Part shown: in pieces, positions 31,981-43,200 of the stretch
Position numbering within the stretch: the stretch's first letter is position 1
How the letters are laid out: each line of letters opens with the position of its first letter
Assembly: GCA_963969345.1 (NCBI GenBank)
Contig: OZ017768.1
Coordinates: 10,890,193 to 10,954,192, forward strand
Length of the DNA stretch: 64,000 nt
Direction of reading: 5' to 3'
Source: Turbatrix aceti
Lineage: Eukaryota > Nematoda > Chromadorea > Rhabditida > Panagrolaimidae
Notes under the pieces: model-generated
Seen by the model: the letters and a program-made list of their open reading frames with translations, nothing else
What the model was told of the DNA's origin: nothing
The model's database searches: none
Made by a program: the position numbers and the translations under genes

Positions 31981-34619
31981 ATGGATAGCCTCGACGACGC
32001 AGGTATCAAAGCAGAGTTTGAACGGCAGATCATTGCGATCTGGCGGAGGAAAACGCTGAATTGCACTCTGCTTAACGTCGCTGAGTACAACGCCAAGCTC
32101 CAGCGACTAGTCGAGATCGAGAATCCCCAGGTTCAAAAGACTCCTGCAGACTACAAGCTCACCAAGCTGTATGACTATATCATTGAAGAAAACAATGGCC
32201 ATCCGAGGCGAAGACTCTGCAAGCGGGGCACTTCTTTTTTCTACGTTCCCATCGAAGAGATGTATGATATTCTAAAAAAGTGAGTTTTTAAAACATATCA
32301 CCATAAGCAGTTTCATACAGTGTTGTCGGGTTCGAAAATGTTTCGGGTAACCCGATCCGAACCCGAAATTTTCGGGTAACCCGACCCGAACCCGAAACCG
32401 AAAATTTCGGGTTACCCGAGCCGAAAAATTTAGGTAACCCGACCCGAAATACGGGATTTTCGGGTCAGGTCGGGTAACCCGACGACACTGGTTTCATGGA
32501 TTACTTTTGGGTTTTGTTCACGATTTTTTGGAACTAAATAATATAAGCAACATTTTTTTTGAATTCTACAATGACTACAATGTAGTAAATTGTTTCGGCC
32601 GTTGTATGAGTTTTTTATGTTTGGAACCTTGTTCGAATACAATTTTTTGGCGTATGCTTTTTTTATGTTTTATTAGTTTTTACCAGTTCCTATTGCAGCG
32701 CTCACCTGCATCTCCGTCACGCAGGTCGTAACTCGCTCCAACTCTATTTTCGTAACCGTTACTGCAATATTACAAAAGACTGCATCATGACGTTCCTCGG
32801 TCTGTGCAAACAGTGCCCGAGAAAAAAGAAAATCCGAGAAAATCATCGACATCGGATGAAGTCGAACAGCGTCCTAGACCTGAAGCATTTTGTCGACGAC
32901 GCGATTCATAGCCACGACGCCGAGGCCATGGACGACGACGATGCAGACGTTGACGCGGACATGGACATTGACGACAACCTTCGGCACGTATTTGCTTCCG
33001 CCGGTCAACAGCAGTCAATCGTGGATCATGGATTTGGCTCTTCCGGTTCCAGAAACAATGTGTCTCTGGCCGGATCATCTGGGCAGTCCTTCGGGTCGCA
33101 TCATTCTTCGGGAACGAATCTTGTCGGTGGACCCACTTCTTCGAATTCTGCTGCCCCGGGGGGTGAACCTTTTTCCCGGGCTCAGGTCGACATTATAGAC
33201 ATGACCAAGAATGGGCGTGACGGCGAGTTTGGCTACATCTTCAAGTACACATCGCTTCAAACGATGGAAATCCGACTAAAACCAATGAGGTACGGTACGG
33301 TTGACGAGACAGCCGAGTTGTTGATCGAGGTTTACTGCGAGCAGGGAGCCCCAGTCGTGCTGCAGTCTATCCTCCTCAGCAAGGGCTTTGTCCAGGAGGT
33401 GGTCGACAAGGTGACGGCACTCTGGCCCGATTGCCGGCAACTGTACGGCGAGCGCAGGTTCAAGCCCCCGATGCAAGGTAAAAATTTAGAGTTTTCCAAC
33501 GCATCATATGTATTTGAAACCAGATTTTTAGATCCTCTTCCCAACAATGAGCACGTTGTCCTCGACCGCCTGTCCCAGATGCAAAAGCGCCTCGGCACGA
33601 ATTACTGGGTCAGTCTCCTCAAATTTGTTCAGTGGGAGATGAATTCGTCTTTTTGCCCTGAACTTGGCCGTTCCCCGATCGAAGCAGGCCGTGGTCGTCC
33701 GCCTACTCTCGGCTTGCCCGGATCCAAGCTCCTCGAAGCCGTCTATGACAAAACTAAATGCGAAGACCAGATGCTGGAACTCCTGGCAGAGGCTGAAACC
33801 TTGCGGTACAATAACTTTTGCTTCCCTTCCGTGGGCCCGTCTATGTCGGCTGTCGTCCCGGCTTACCACTCTGCTCCTGCCCCGCCACCCGCTTCGAGTC
33901 AGAATGTGCCTGGAGTGTCAGCAAGTGTGTCCATCACATCTGGGCACTTTCTGGACGAGTCGCAACTCATGCCGGCGTCTAATTGCAAGTCTACGCCATC
34001 CACCGCTGACACCCCACAGCCCCCGGCGTCAGTTTATCACCAGTCTTTGACCGCCAGTGTCAGTGGTGGTACCCCTGTCGGTTCCGATGTTGTCGGGGTG
34101 TCGTCCGTTCCCCCAGCGCCTCAGGTCGATGAACCGGTGTACCTGGACTACCAGGCGCTGCATCACGCTGTTGATCAAGAACAACAAGTACAGGCCATTC
34201 ACCAAAGCCCCGTACCCCAGCCTCAGCAAGCTCCGCCTCCTCAGTACGTACAAACCCAACCACAGCAACAACAGGTGCAACAGCAACCCTCTGTACAACA
34301 GCAACCTCCTCCTCAGTACGTGCAAACCCAACCGCAGCAGCAACAGGAGCAGCCCCCATCGGAGGCTGTCTATGGACAGGCTGGCGTTTTGCCTCCTGGC
34401 GGACAGCAGCAGGGCCAGATCGAGGCGGTTTACACCTCGACCGGACCTCCACCCCAGACCATTGAGCACCGACAGTTCGACATGACTGAAATCAAAATTT
34501 TGGATCTTGAACACCAGGGTGTTGGACAGATGCATGATCCAGGAAACGGAATGCCTCACATGCACGAAACACACCCTCAGCAGCAACAGCACCTTGATCC
34601 AACGGGATATTCATTGTAG
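31981..34619 (+). CDS. Host gene derived from a retroelement-type integrase (KRBA2/SCAND3/GIN-like)
   Basis: Three exons, join(31981..32279, 32699..33477, 33532..34619), encode 721 residues. Residues 102-139 form an HHCC zinc finger of integrase type (H102, H107, C136, C139) in the context HLRHAGRNSL...LGLCKQCPRK. Residues about 262-440 resemble the integrase catalytic core of KRBA2/SCAND3-like proteins: QVDIIDM, DGEFGYIFKY, LKPMRYGTVDE, YCEQGAPVVLQS, ALWPDCRQLYGERR, NYWVSLLKFVQW, GRSPIEA. The first Asp is kept (D264), but the usual S-D-N-G has become S-I-L-L and the last catalytic Glu is replaced, so strand transfer is not expected. Unlike mobile integrases it has an acidic linker (about 150-200), a Pro/Gln-rich tail with two copies of PPPQYVQTQPQQQQ, and introns. 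It is probably a nuclear DNA- or protein-binding factor. Confidence 0.85.
32310..32498. mobile_element. hAT-type MITE with GGGTAACCCGA interior, inside an intron
   Basis: The element at 32318-32490 (173 bp) starts CAGTGTTGTCGGGTT and ends with its inverse (one mismatch). The 8-bp flanks GTTTCATA and GTTTCATG differ at one base. CARNG ends and an 8-bp duplication fit hAT. The interior is repeats of CGGGTAACCCGACCCGAACC. It lies in the first intron of the integrase-derived gene and does not touch splice sites. Confidence 0.8.
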
Positions 34620-35701
34620 AGTGTTTCTATTTTTGTGGTTACATCGTATAAAGTTGAAGTTTTTGATGTACTTTTGCTTTTCTCTCCGGTTTTGAACGGC
34701 TGCAGTTTTGCACCCCCCTCCTCCCGACTTAGGCAGGCCAGCACTGTTGCGAATGCTTCGCAATTTGGGACAGTTTAATTTCAATAACTTTTCTCAACAG
34801 AAAATACATTTTGTAATAATTTCTAGTGTCAAGACAAAAAATGACAGCATTAACGAGAATAATTCTTCTTGCGTTGCCAACCATTTTCCTCGGGGGTCAT
34901 TAGTGGACTCTCTTCTCCCCCAGATGATGATGGCGACAAAAAAGAACACTACAGTCCCTGGCGACCGGTATAGCTAAAGCGGCAGTCTTACCTGTCATTA
35001 ACTCACGGCTCACGCCCCTATTCCCCCTCATCCTCGTGGTAATTACACTCTCCCTCTAGGTATTTCTTGTGTTGGCATTTGCAGAGATGTCGATGCCTGG
35101 CTATAGATATGTCTGCTTTACATTACCTACTGACTCTTCTCTTGCCTTTCTGTGGGGGGGGGGCTTTTTTTGGCGGGCAGACTTGGGGTATATGATTGTT
35201 TTGGTTTGCTGAAATCCACTCGTTTTATAGTTTGTAGATAGTAATTATAGTGAAACGTTCAGTGACTTTGATAAGGTTTAAAATTGCTATGGGGTGGTTT
35301 ATAACGGTACAAATCAATTTTCGCTCCCTTCTGACACATTACACTGCACGCAAGTAAGTGACTACAGTGCACAAAAATAGTATCGTAACTGAATTTTTTG
35401 TTCTCAATGATAATTTTGATAATTTTGTTGACGGTTGTTGGTTTAATGAACCTTAATTTTACAACCAAAAAAATATCACGGTCCAAAAATTATATTGCCA
35501 ACTTTCCAGTTTTTTTCGAAAGATTTCAGATTTCTTCCCTTCAGTTATTGAATTGTGAAAACTCTATTAAGCATTACTCTTCATTGCAAAAAACCTTCTT
35601 CTTTCCTTAATATCAGCAAGGCAGCTTACTTTACCTTTCTTTGTTTGCCTCGTCGTCAACGGCACTGACGATTAGTCTTCGTCTGGATTACCGCTGCGTG
35701 A
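34620..35701. other. Intergenic DNA between integrase-derived gene and guanylyl cyclase
   Basis: AT-rich with a G homopolymer near 35153-35162. No coding exon was recognised. It should include the 3' UTR of the integrase-derived gene and the promoter or first exon of the cyclase. Confidence 0.5.
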
Positions 35702-38700
35702 ATGAAGCGATTAGTTAGTTACGCTGCCGCAAGAATATTACTGTATATTTTGATTAAAAATCTGTGGGGCAGTGAAATGTTTTTTTTTGTTGTTGAACAA
35801 TGTTTTCACCCTAGTTTTTGTACTAAAGTTACCATTTCAGCTTTCATTTGTCTAAAATATTCTCCGAGCAGTTCAAAAAATAAAGTAATCATTTTGCTGT
35901 CGTCATTCAAGCTGTCCCGTCTCCACTTGTGCCTTTTCGCTATCAGCCGTGCCTTAACTTTACCTGCCGGATGCCTACTTGTCAGCCTTATTTTTGCCAT
36001 CGTTATCAACTGCCAGGATACCAGTGTTTCCGTCAGTGTAGGAGTCATTTTCGACCAGGAACATAGCAATGGCGGAATCGAGTTTTTCAATCATGTCGCA
36101 CAATCAGGTTCCAATGCATTTTATAATTTGACGTGAGTTTATGTTTTTTTGAATATTGTACCAAACCAATCCGAAGTTTACAGTAAAATTGTCTATTTTT
36201 TTAACTTTCGGAAAATTTTAATTGACACTAGAAGCTCGGCAGTTTTTATATAAAATATAAATACAACTCTTTATTTTTATATAAATGTTTTTTCAATGAG
36301 CTTTTTGTTCTACAATAAATACATACACACCAGTCAATTAAAACAAAACAGAATAAAACCTTACATACTGACAGTTTTTTTGCTGAACCTGCCAATAGTT
36401 TTTTTTGTTTTACATATTTTTTTGTTTTAGAGCCATTGGCGACGGAGGATGCAATCCCGATGACGATCTTGCCGATGGAGCAGACATGGTGGTACAAATG
36501 TACCTTCATGACAATGTTTCTGCTTTCTTTGGCCCTGTTTGCCAAAATGGTAAGAAAATTGTTTATTGTAGCATTTCCTAATAACGTGACAGTTTTTTCA
36601 TCTTATCACTTTTCTCAGATCTCGAAATAGTAAGCGGTCTTTCTGCTGTCTGGGAAACCATCCAGTTCAACTTCTGGCACGACTACTACCTCGATGTGGA
36701 ACTGAACTCTGTCATCCAGATGTCCACGACGTCGTCGACCAACGTGGCGGCCAACCTTGCAGCCGTTCTTTCGCTACTCAACTGGAGCAGGATCGGACTT
36801 GTCGTTTGCGAGTCTTGCTATTCTTCCGCCGACTCAATGCACTCCAATTTCCGTAGTCTTGAACAGGCGTTGAAGGGTTATTCGATTGAAGTCCTGAGCT
36901 ACGTCAGTCTCGAACAATCCAACGCTACTGACGTCACAAAGCTCGAAGAAGTCATCAACGGCTTCACACAGGAAGCGCGCATTATTGTGTCGTTCCAGGG
37001 AAATTCTCTCGAAGACTACGTGCCGTTGTTGAAGGCTTTCCAGACATCGGGAGTTACCAAGACAGAGTACATGATGATTATACCGCTGACTCATTACGCG
37101 GGCAACACGGTGGAAACCCCCTGGGGCGATGTCGATAGTGCTATTGAAGATCCTGCGACTTTTGATATTTTTAAAAACACTATTGTCGTAAGTTGTTTAG
37201 TTTTGTGAGATGCAAAATGATTTCTGCCCAACACACAGTTTTAATAATATTAATGGAAAACATAAAAAGCGCTTTAACGTTTTACAGTTTCTTCAACACA
37301 GTTTTTTAATGTACATAAATTTGAAAACTAATATATACAAAAGTATTGTCTTGATTATAATTTTTTCAGCTTGCAAATCAATTTTACGACGAAGTGGACG
37401 TCAACAAATACATGTCCCCATATTTTGATTTAAGTGTTGTAAGTTAACCATTTTTCCGTTTACCGCTCACATCAGTCAGTTTTTCCAAAACAATGTTTAG
37501 AAGCAATCCGTCTTCTACGCCCAACTCGCGGAAAGCGTCATCCTGTACCATGATGTCCTCGAGCAAGCCCATGATTTTACAAACAATTCTTCGATTTATG
37601 AAAACAATACCTACATCATGGGCATGATGCGGTGCCGGCGGCAGCCAGGACCCTTCGGCGAACTTGTCATGGACAACCACAGCCAGCGTCTGGCGCCCTT
37701 CAACGTCTACGCTGTTCTCGAAAACTACGACGGTCATGCAGGTCTCATTGAATTCGTGGAAGTTAAGCACACTGTTAGTCAGAATTCTGAGCAATGCATG
37801 GGCTTGAGAGCGACGTTTATGGATGAAGACATGGACTTTGTCCGGTTGCTGCCGGTCGACATCCCATCTTGTGGCCTGCAGGGCGAGCTTTGTGATCAGA
37901 GAGGAACCATCGTTATTGTAGTTGTCGTCATGGGCGCGGTGTCGGTGGCCGTGACGGGGTTTCTCTGTGCCAGAAAGATGAGGTCAGGAGAGACGGCTTC
38001 GATGCCATGGGCTATTCCTTCTTCTGGCGTCAAGTTTTTAGAAAACCACGAGTTCAAGGCTGGATCGGTAAGTGTGCAGTAATAAAACTATTTTCCAGAG
38101 AGGCTTTTGCAACACCAGTTTAAAAACCCGCAATTGCTTTCGTAAACAACAATATTTGCTTTCAGTTTCAAGAATTTCAATCAAGTTCAATCCACAGCTT
38201 GCAAGCACCGGCTCCCGAGCCCCCGAAGCCTTCCGGTGACTTTAGACCCGAGCGCCGGCTTCTCGGAACTATTGATCAGGTCCTCATCCTCGTTGAACCA
38301 GTCCAACTCCGAGAAAAGCTTGTCTTTGACAAACGTGACATGCAGCTGCTCTTCCAGATGAAAAATGCCGTCCACGACAACGTGAACAATTTTATTGGCG
38401 TTTCGATGGACATGTCACACGAAGTCTTTGTCATCTGGAAGCACTGTGTTCGCGGCACGCTTGCCAATCTGATATTTAACGCCAAGGATGCGAGTGAGAG
38501 AAGAGCAATTGATCTGACAAGTGCTTTTGTTAGGGATATCATTAAGGTGGGGAAGAACTAAAATTACAAACACTGATCAGTTTATTTTAGGGAATTGACT
38601 TCCTTCATTCATCGGCAGTGGGATATCACGGAGGCCTGACAACGTCCAACTGTCTCATAGATTCGCACTGGATTCTTAAGTTGTCAGGCTTCGGTATCAA

Positions 38701-40288
38701 TCGACTGCTTTACCGATGGAAAATCGGGGGCATGATTTCCAGTAGAGAGGGGGGACCTCTTATTCCTGATCCTGGTAGGTTTACAAATTAACTAGTAGAC
38801 GAATCCAGTTACTTTAGAAAAAAATGATGTTTCATGAAAATTTCGTTTGCACGAATCTTGAGTTAGTCAGTTTGAATAACGTAACTACTGCCATTTTTGC
38901 AGAACTTTACTATTTTGCTCCAGAACTCCGAATCAAGCTCAAAAAAGCGATCACCGAAAACAAAGGAAACTACGTCGATCTCACAGTTGACGAAGGCCAG
39001 GCTGCTGACATGTACAGCTTCGGCATGGTGCTTTTTGAACTGTTGTACAAGAAACGAGCACATGAAGTTGAGGAACTCAAGGAACCTACTCAAGCTGTCA
39101 TTGGTAAAAAAAATATAAGATGATAAAATACACACCGCCAGTTTTTAGACATGGGAGAGCTCCCGGACGACCTTGATCCCGGGATTGTAAGCGAAGTTGC
39201 ACTGTCCAAACTTCCACCGTATCCCTCGGTGCCAGATGATCCGGATGTTCATCCAGATCTTGTTAGTCTGCTTCACAAGTGCTTCAATGGCATCTACCAG
39301 CAAAGACCTGATGCTAACATGGTCAGAAAAATAACGGACGCGACGCTCAAGATGCCAGGAAGCCTCGTAGATCAAATGATTAAGAACATGGAACAGGTGC
39401 GCGATTATGAAGAAAAGTTGAATTTACATGCAGTTTTTTAGTACAACAACAACCTTGAAAACCTGGTAAAACAGCGAACAGGTCAACTTGAGGAAGCTCA
39501 AAAGCGATCTGAAGAAATTTTGCTCGAGCTGCTTCCCAAATCTGTCGCTGACGAACTGAAATTGGGACGAACGGTAAAAGCAAAGAGGTACAAATCTGTC
39601 ACTGTCATGTACTCCGACATTGTCGGTTTCACGTCACTTTGCTCGGAGAGTCTTCCCATGGAGGTCGTCAACCTTCTCAGCGGGGTCTTCAAAGCCTTCG
39701 ACAACATTATCGGCCAGCACACTGCGTACAAAGTCGAGACCATTGGCGACGCTTACATGGTCGCTAGCGGAGTTCCTGATCCAACGGAGAAAAAACACGC
39801 CAAGGAAATCGCCATGATCGCGCTCAAAATGAGAAATGTGAGAAAAATAATTATATGTGATGCAAAAACATCTTTGCAGTTTCTTTTTGACTATACAATC
39901 CCGCATCGACCAGGGCAGCATCTACACTGCCGGTGGGGCTTCAACACCGGAAATGTCTTCACCGGCGTCGTCGGCATCACAGCGCCTCGATACTGTGTTT
40001 TTGGACAAACAGTAAGTCTGGTATCGCAGTTTTTTTCTTTGAACAAATTTTTAGGTGACGCTGGCAGCTAAAATGGAAAATGGCGGGAAACCGGATCGCA
40101 TTCAGTGCACTGTGTACAGCCAAAAAGTTCTCGCCGACAATTACCCGGAATTCAAGTGTGTGAAACGAGACGAAAGGGTCCTGGTCAAGGGTGTGGGAAG
40201 CTTTCTCACATACTGGCTTGAAGGGTACGAAGAACTTTTGTCGTCTGAAGCCGGGGATGTTCCGTCAACGGAGACCGATACTGCGTGA
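35702..40288 (+). CDS. Receptor-type guanylyl cyclase with altered catalytic motif
   Basis: Such receptors bind ligands outside the cell and make cGMP inside; nematodes use many as sensory receptors. Twelve exons, join(35702..36132, 36431..36549, 36619..37187, 37370..37438, 37501..38067, 38166..38546, 38591..38774, 38903..39103, 39149..39396, 39442..39837, 39880..40011, 40055..40288), give 1176 residues. Order: signal-anchor-like segment (LPAGCLLVSLIFAIVINC), ANF-receptor ectodomain, transmembrane helix (TIVIVVVVMGAVSVAVTGFL), kinase-homology domain (GLTTSNCLID, KLSGFG, FAPEL), coiled linker (LVKQRTGQLEEAQKRSEEIL) and cyclase. Both metal Asp motifs (YSDIVGFT, VETIGDAYM) and the GTP-selecting Glu and Cys (KVE, RYC) are present. 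The usual F-G-D-T-V-N-T-A-S-R-M is FGQTVTLAAKM, so the catalytic Asn and Arg are changed. The true N-terminus is uncertain. Confidence 0.87.
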
Positions 40289-43200
40289 CATATTTTTTAG
40301 TAATGGTGTGTTTACATTTATTATACTTTACACCTAATCAAAGCAATGTTCCAGCTACTTCATTTCGAATGTGTGAAACTGTGCGATTCATGACTGTACA
40401 GTTTTTAAAGCAAAAAAAAATTATAGTGGTGGTATTTTTTATGATACCCAATGAATAGAAGAATAATAAACAATAAAAGCTATTGTATTCAAATGTCATT
40501 GTACCTTTCTGTGCAGTTGTGGAGGTGAAAGGTGTGGCATTCATTGTCTGATGCACATTGACCACACCAGCAATGTAGTGGTGTGTTCCAGTTTTTTTCC
40601 TCGAATGCGTTGCGCTTGATTATTTTTTACCGATTGTTTTAAAAAAATTCAATGCAACAATTTTTTAAAATGTTTTATTTATACACTTACAAAAAATTTT
40701 TGTTTCTGACAAAAGTATAATATAAATGTATTTATTATAATTTGGTAAACCAACAATCATCAGTTTTAAATATAAATTAGGGGGAGGATAAAACGGTCCA
40801 AAAACAACATACGCTCAAATAGGACTGACGCTGTTGGCGGTTTTTTAACGGCGATTCGCTCGATTATTTTTTTCTGATTGTTGATCTTGAAAAAAGTATA
40901 ATATGTATGTAATCATCTTTTATCCTTAGCCAATTTTAACAATTGAAATTTATCACATTTGACAGAAATAGTTTTTTTATTTGCCAAACATACATTCAGT
41001 TTTAGATATCAATCAAACGGCTTTTTCTCCATTTATCATCCAAAAAGTTTAGATATTTTTTAACGAGTCATGAGATTTCCGAAATCCCACGTCCGCCCGG
41101 GCCCCCCAACGCAGTTCAAAAACAACCGACACTCAAACAAACATTTTCATAACTTTTTTATCTTTACTCTTACTCACAGCAGCCAGTTTGTTCATTTTTC
41201 AATTTTGTCTGAAAAGTCTGTCATTTGGAATCAAAAAACAGTGATTTGTTACTTTTTTAAACATACTCAGAGAGCAAAGAAAAGACAAAGAGGGTCGTAA
41301 AGAATGTGAAAATTAGAGCCTTTGGCTTTGACTTTTTTCTGAGTATGCTCTTTTTTTGGGACCTTTGTATAAATGAATAATTTACGCCAGGAGACAACGA
41401 AGATATGAGTCCGGATGTTTTCTTGCTCTTTGTATCTCGGACCAGCTGGGACCAACCAGACATTGACCACGATTGCGTTAGTGTGCTTTATATTCTGTTT
41501 TTCTCTGATATGTTGTAGTTTTATAAAATATTTGAGGCTTGTGCACTTGCAAATATGACTCATTTAATAAAAGTACAGTGATTTTTAAAATTCTTGAAAA
41601 GAAACGGATTTTTTTTATACTAGTTTTTGGAAATATTTTGTTTATTACTAAATATATCGATGTTTTGCGTGCTGTAAAACCGTGCAGTTAAAATTAACAA
41701 AAAATACCGTACTAAAATTAAAACAAATAATTTTTAGTTATTTAAACGCCGAAACGCCAAAGAATTTTTATTTTAATGTACGAAGCTTTCTTGTATTCTA
41801 TTTTTTTCACCCCATACCCAGCTCCTGTAGTCCCCGTTCCGGGTGCAGCAACAGAAAGAAAAACTTTATCACCCTTTAATGGTCTCTATTTTTTTAATGC
41901 GATACAATTAGCCGGTCGCCGATTGCTTCTACTTCGACGGGTGTTTATTTTTATCACCGTCAGAAGTGATTGTGGTAAGCATGACCGCTGAACCCCTTTT
42001 CGACTTCTTTTTTTGAATGCAAAACGGAATACATTTATCTTTGTCCTTGATTTGTGATCAACGGTTTTATTGTTATCAGAAATCTTAGTTGGAAAATGTA
42101 ACAAAATATTTATTTTTCAATTGATTTAAAACAATAAAAAAATATAAAAACAACACTGATTTTAAACATCAGAACATTTATTGTTATCCGTGTCATTTAA
42201 CGGCCGGATTATACATAACTCAATTTGGCACTTTAATAAGATTTTCAGAGATTGAAAATTTACAAAAAGATTGGAATCATCTTTTAGCAGTTTCAAACCG
42301 TTCATACAGTTATATTTTTTACGTTTTCTTTTGAAGGTAATTATTTTTTCCAATTTCTTGTTAATATACTTTTTATATAATGTAATATTCAAATCGTCAT
42401 ACATATATAATATAACACCGCTGCATTAAATTTACTTATTCGAAGTTTTTTAAAACCGAATGGACTTCAATAACAGTTTTGATTGTTGTTTGATTTGTTA
42501 TTATGATCATTTTTGCAGCTTCAGGGATTAATCAGCTACAGGGAACGATATTTTGGAAACAAACTTATTAGTAGTGTGTGAGATTGACCAAACAATTATC
42601 AATATAGATGACAGTATTTCAAAAATCATGAAAAAAATCTGCACTTTCCCCCGTCAGCAGTCCAGTATTGTGAATCAGTAAAAAAAATTATATGAATGAA
42701 TTGGTTTGTGTTTTTCTTTTTTATGACGCATGCTTAACCATCTGACTGCCGTGATTTGCACTCACTCACTTCTAACAGGAATCACATTTGCACCACATCC
42801 TTTGTCTCCGCCGTGAAGCATTAGTATCAAGCCGTTCAATCTCAATTTGTTGTTTTTTTATCTTTTTTGTTTTGTCTTCTCAGAAAATAGTTTGTCGATT
42901 GTTGGGGGCTTGCTTTTGTTTTCGTGCCTGCCGTTGTGACATGTTATGACCGGAAGAAACGTAGTAGAACAGTTATTAAAAGCACCATTAGCACGAAAGA
43001 TTTTTTTACAAACTGAAAAAAAATTGTTTAAGTCGACGTCGATCGGTAGCATTTTTTTATCCGCGGTAATAAACAACCATTAACCGCTGCTTTGTTAATT
43101 GCTTTCACGCAGTAAAAAACTAAAAAAAAAGCTGGAAAGCTCATAAAATTCAATTGTTGTGAAAGAAAATGTCTTTTTTTACACCTTTTTGTTTAATTTT

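Noticed and set aside
31317..31988. 223-codon open frame upstream of the integrase-derived gene
   Set aside because: It starts with TTG, lies in a GC-rich island open in more than one frame, has no family resemblance, and ends where the true gene starts after an acceptor.
32318..32490. Telomere-like repeat (GGGTAACCC)
   Set aside because: Units are palindromic and irregular, and the block has transposon ends with a target duplication, so it is a MITE interior.
33478..33531. Treating this segment as coding
   Set aside because: It has GT and TTTTTAG ends and its removal restores the integrase spacing, so splicing is the better reading.
34029..34592. 187-codon minus-strand frame over the integrase-derived gene
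   Set aside because: Leu/Arg-rich by-product of the Gln-rich repeats on the coding strand.
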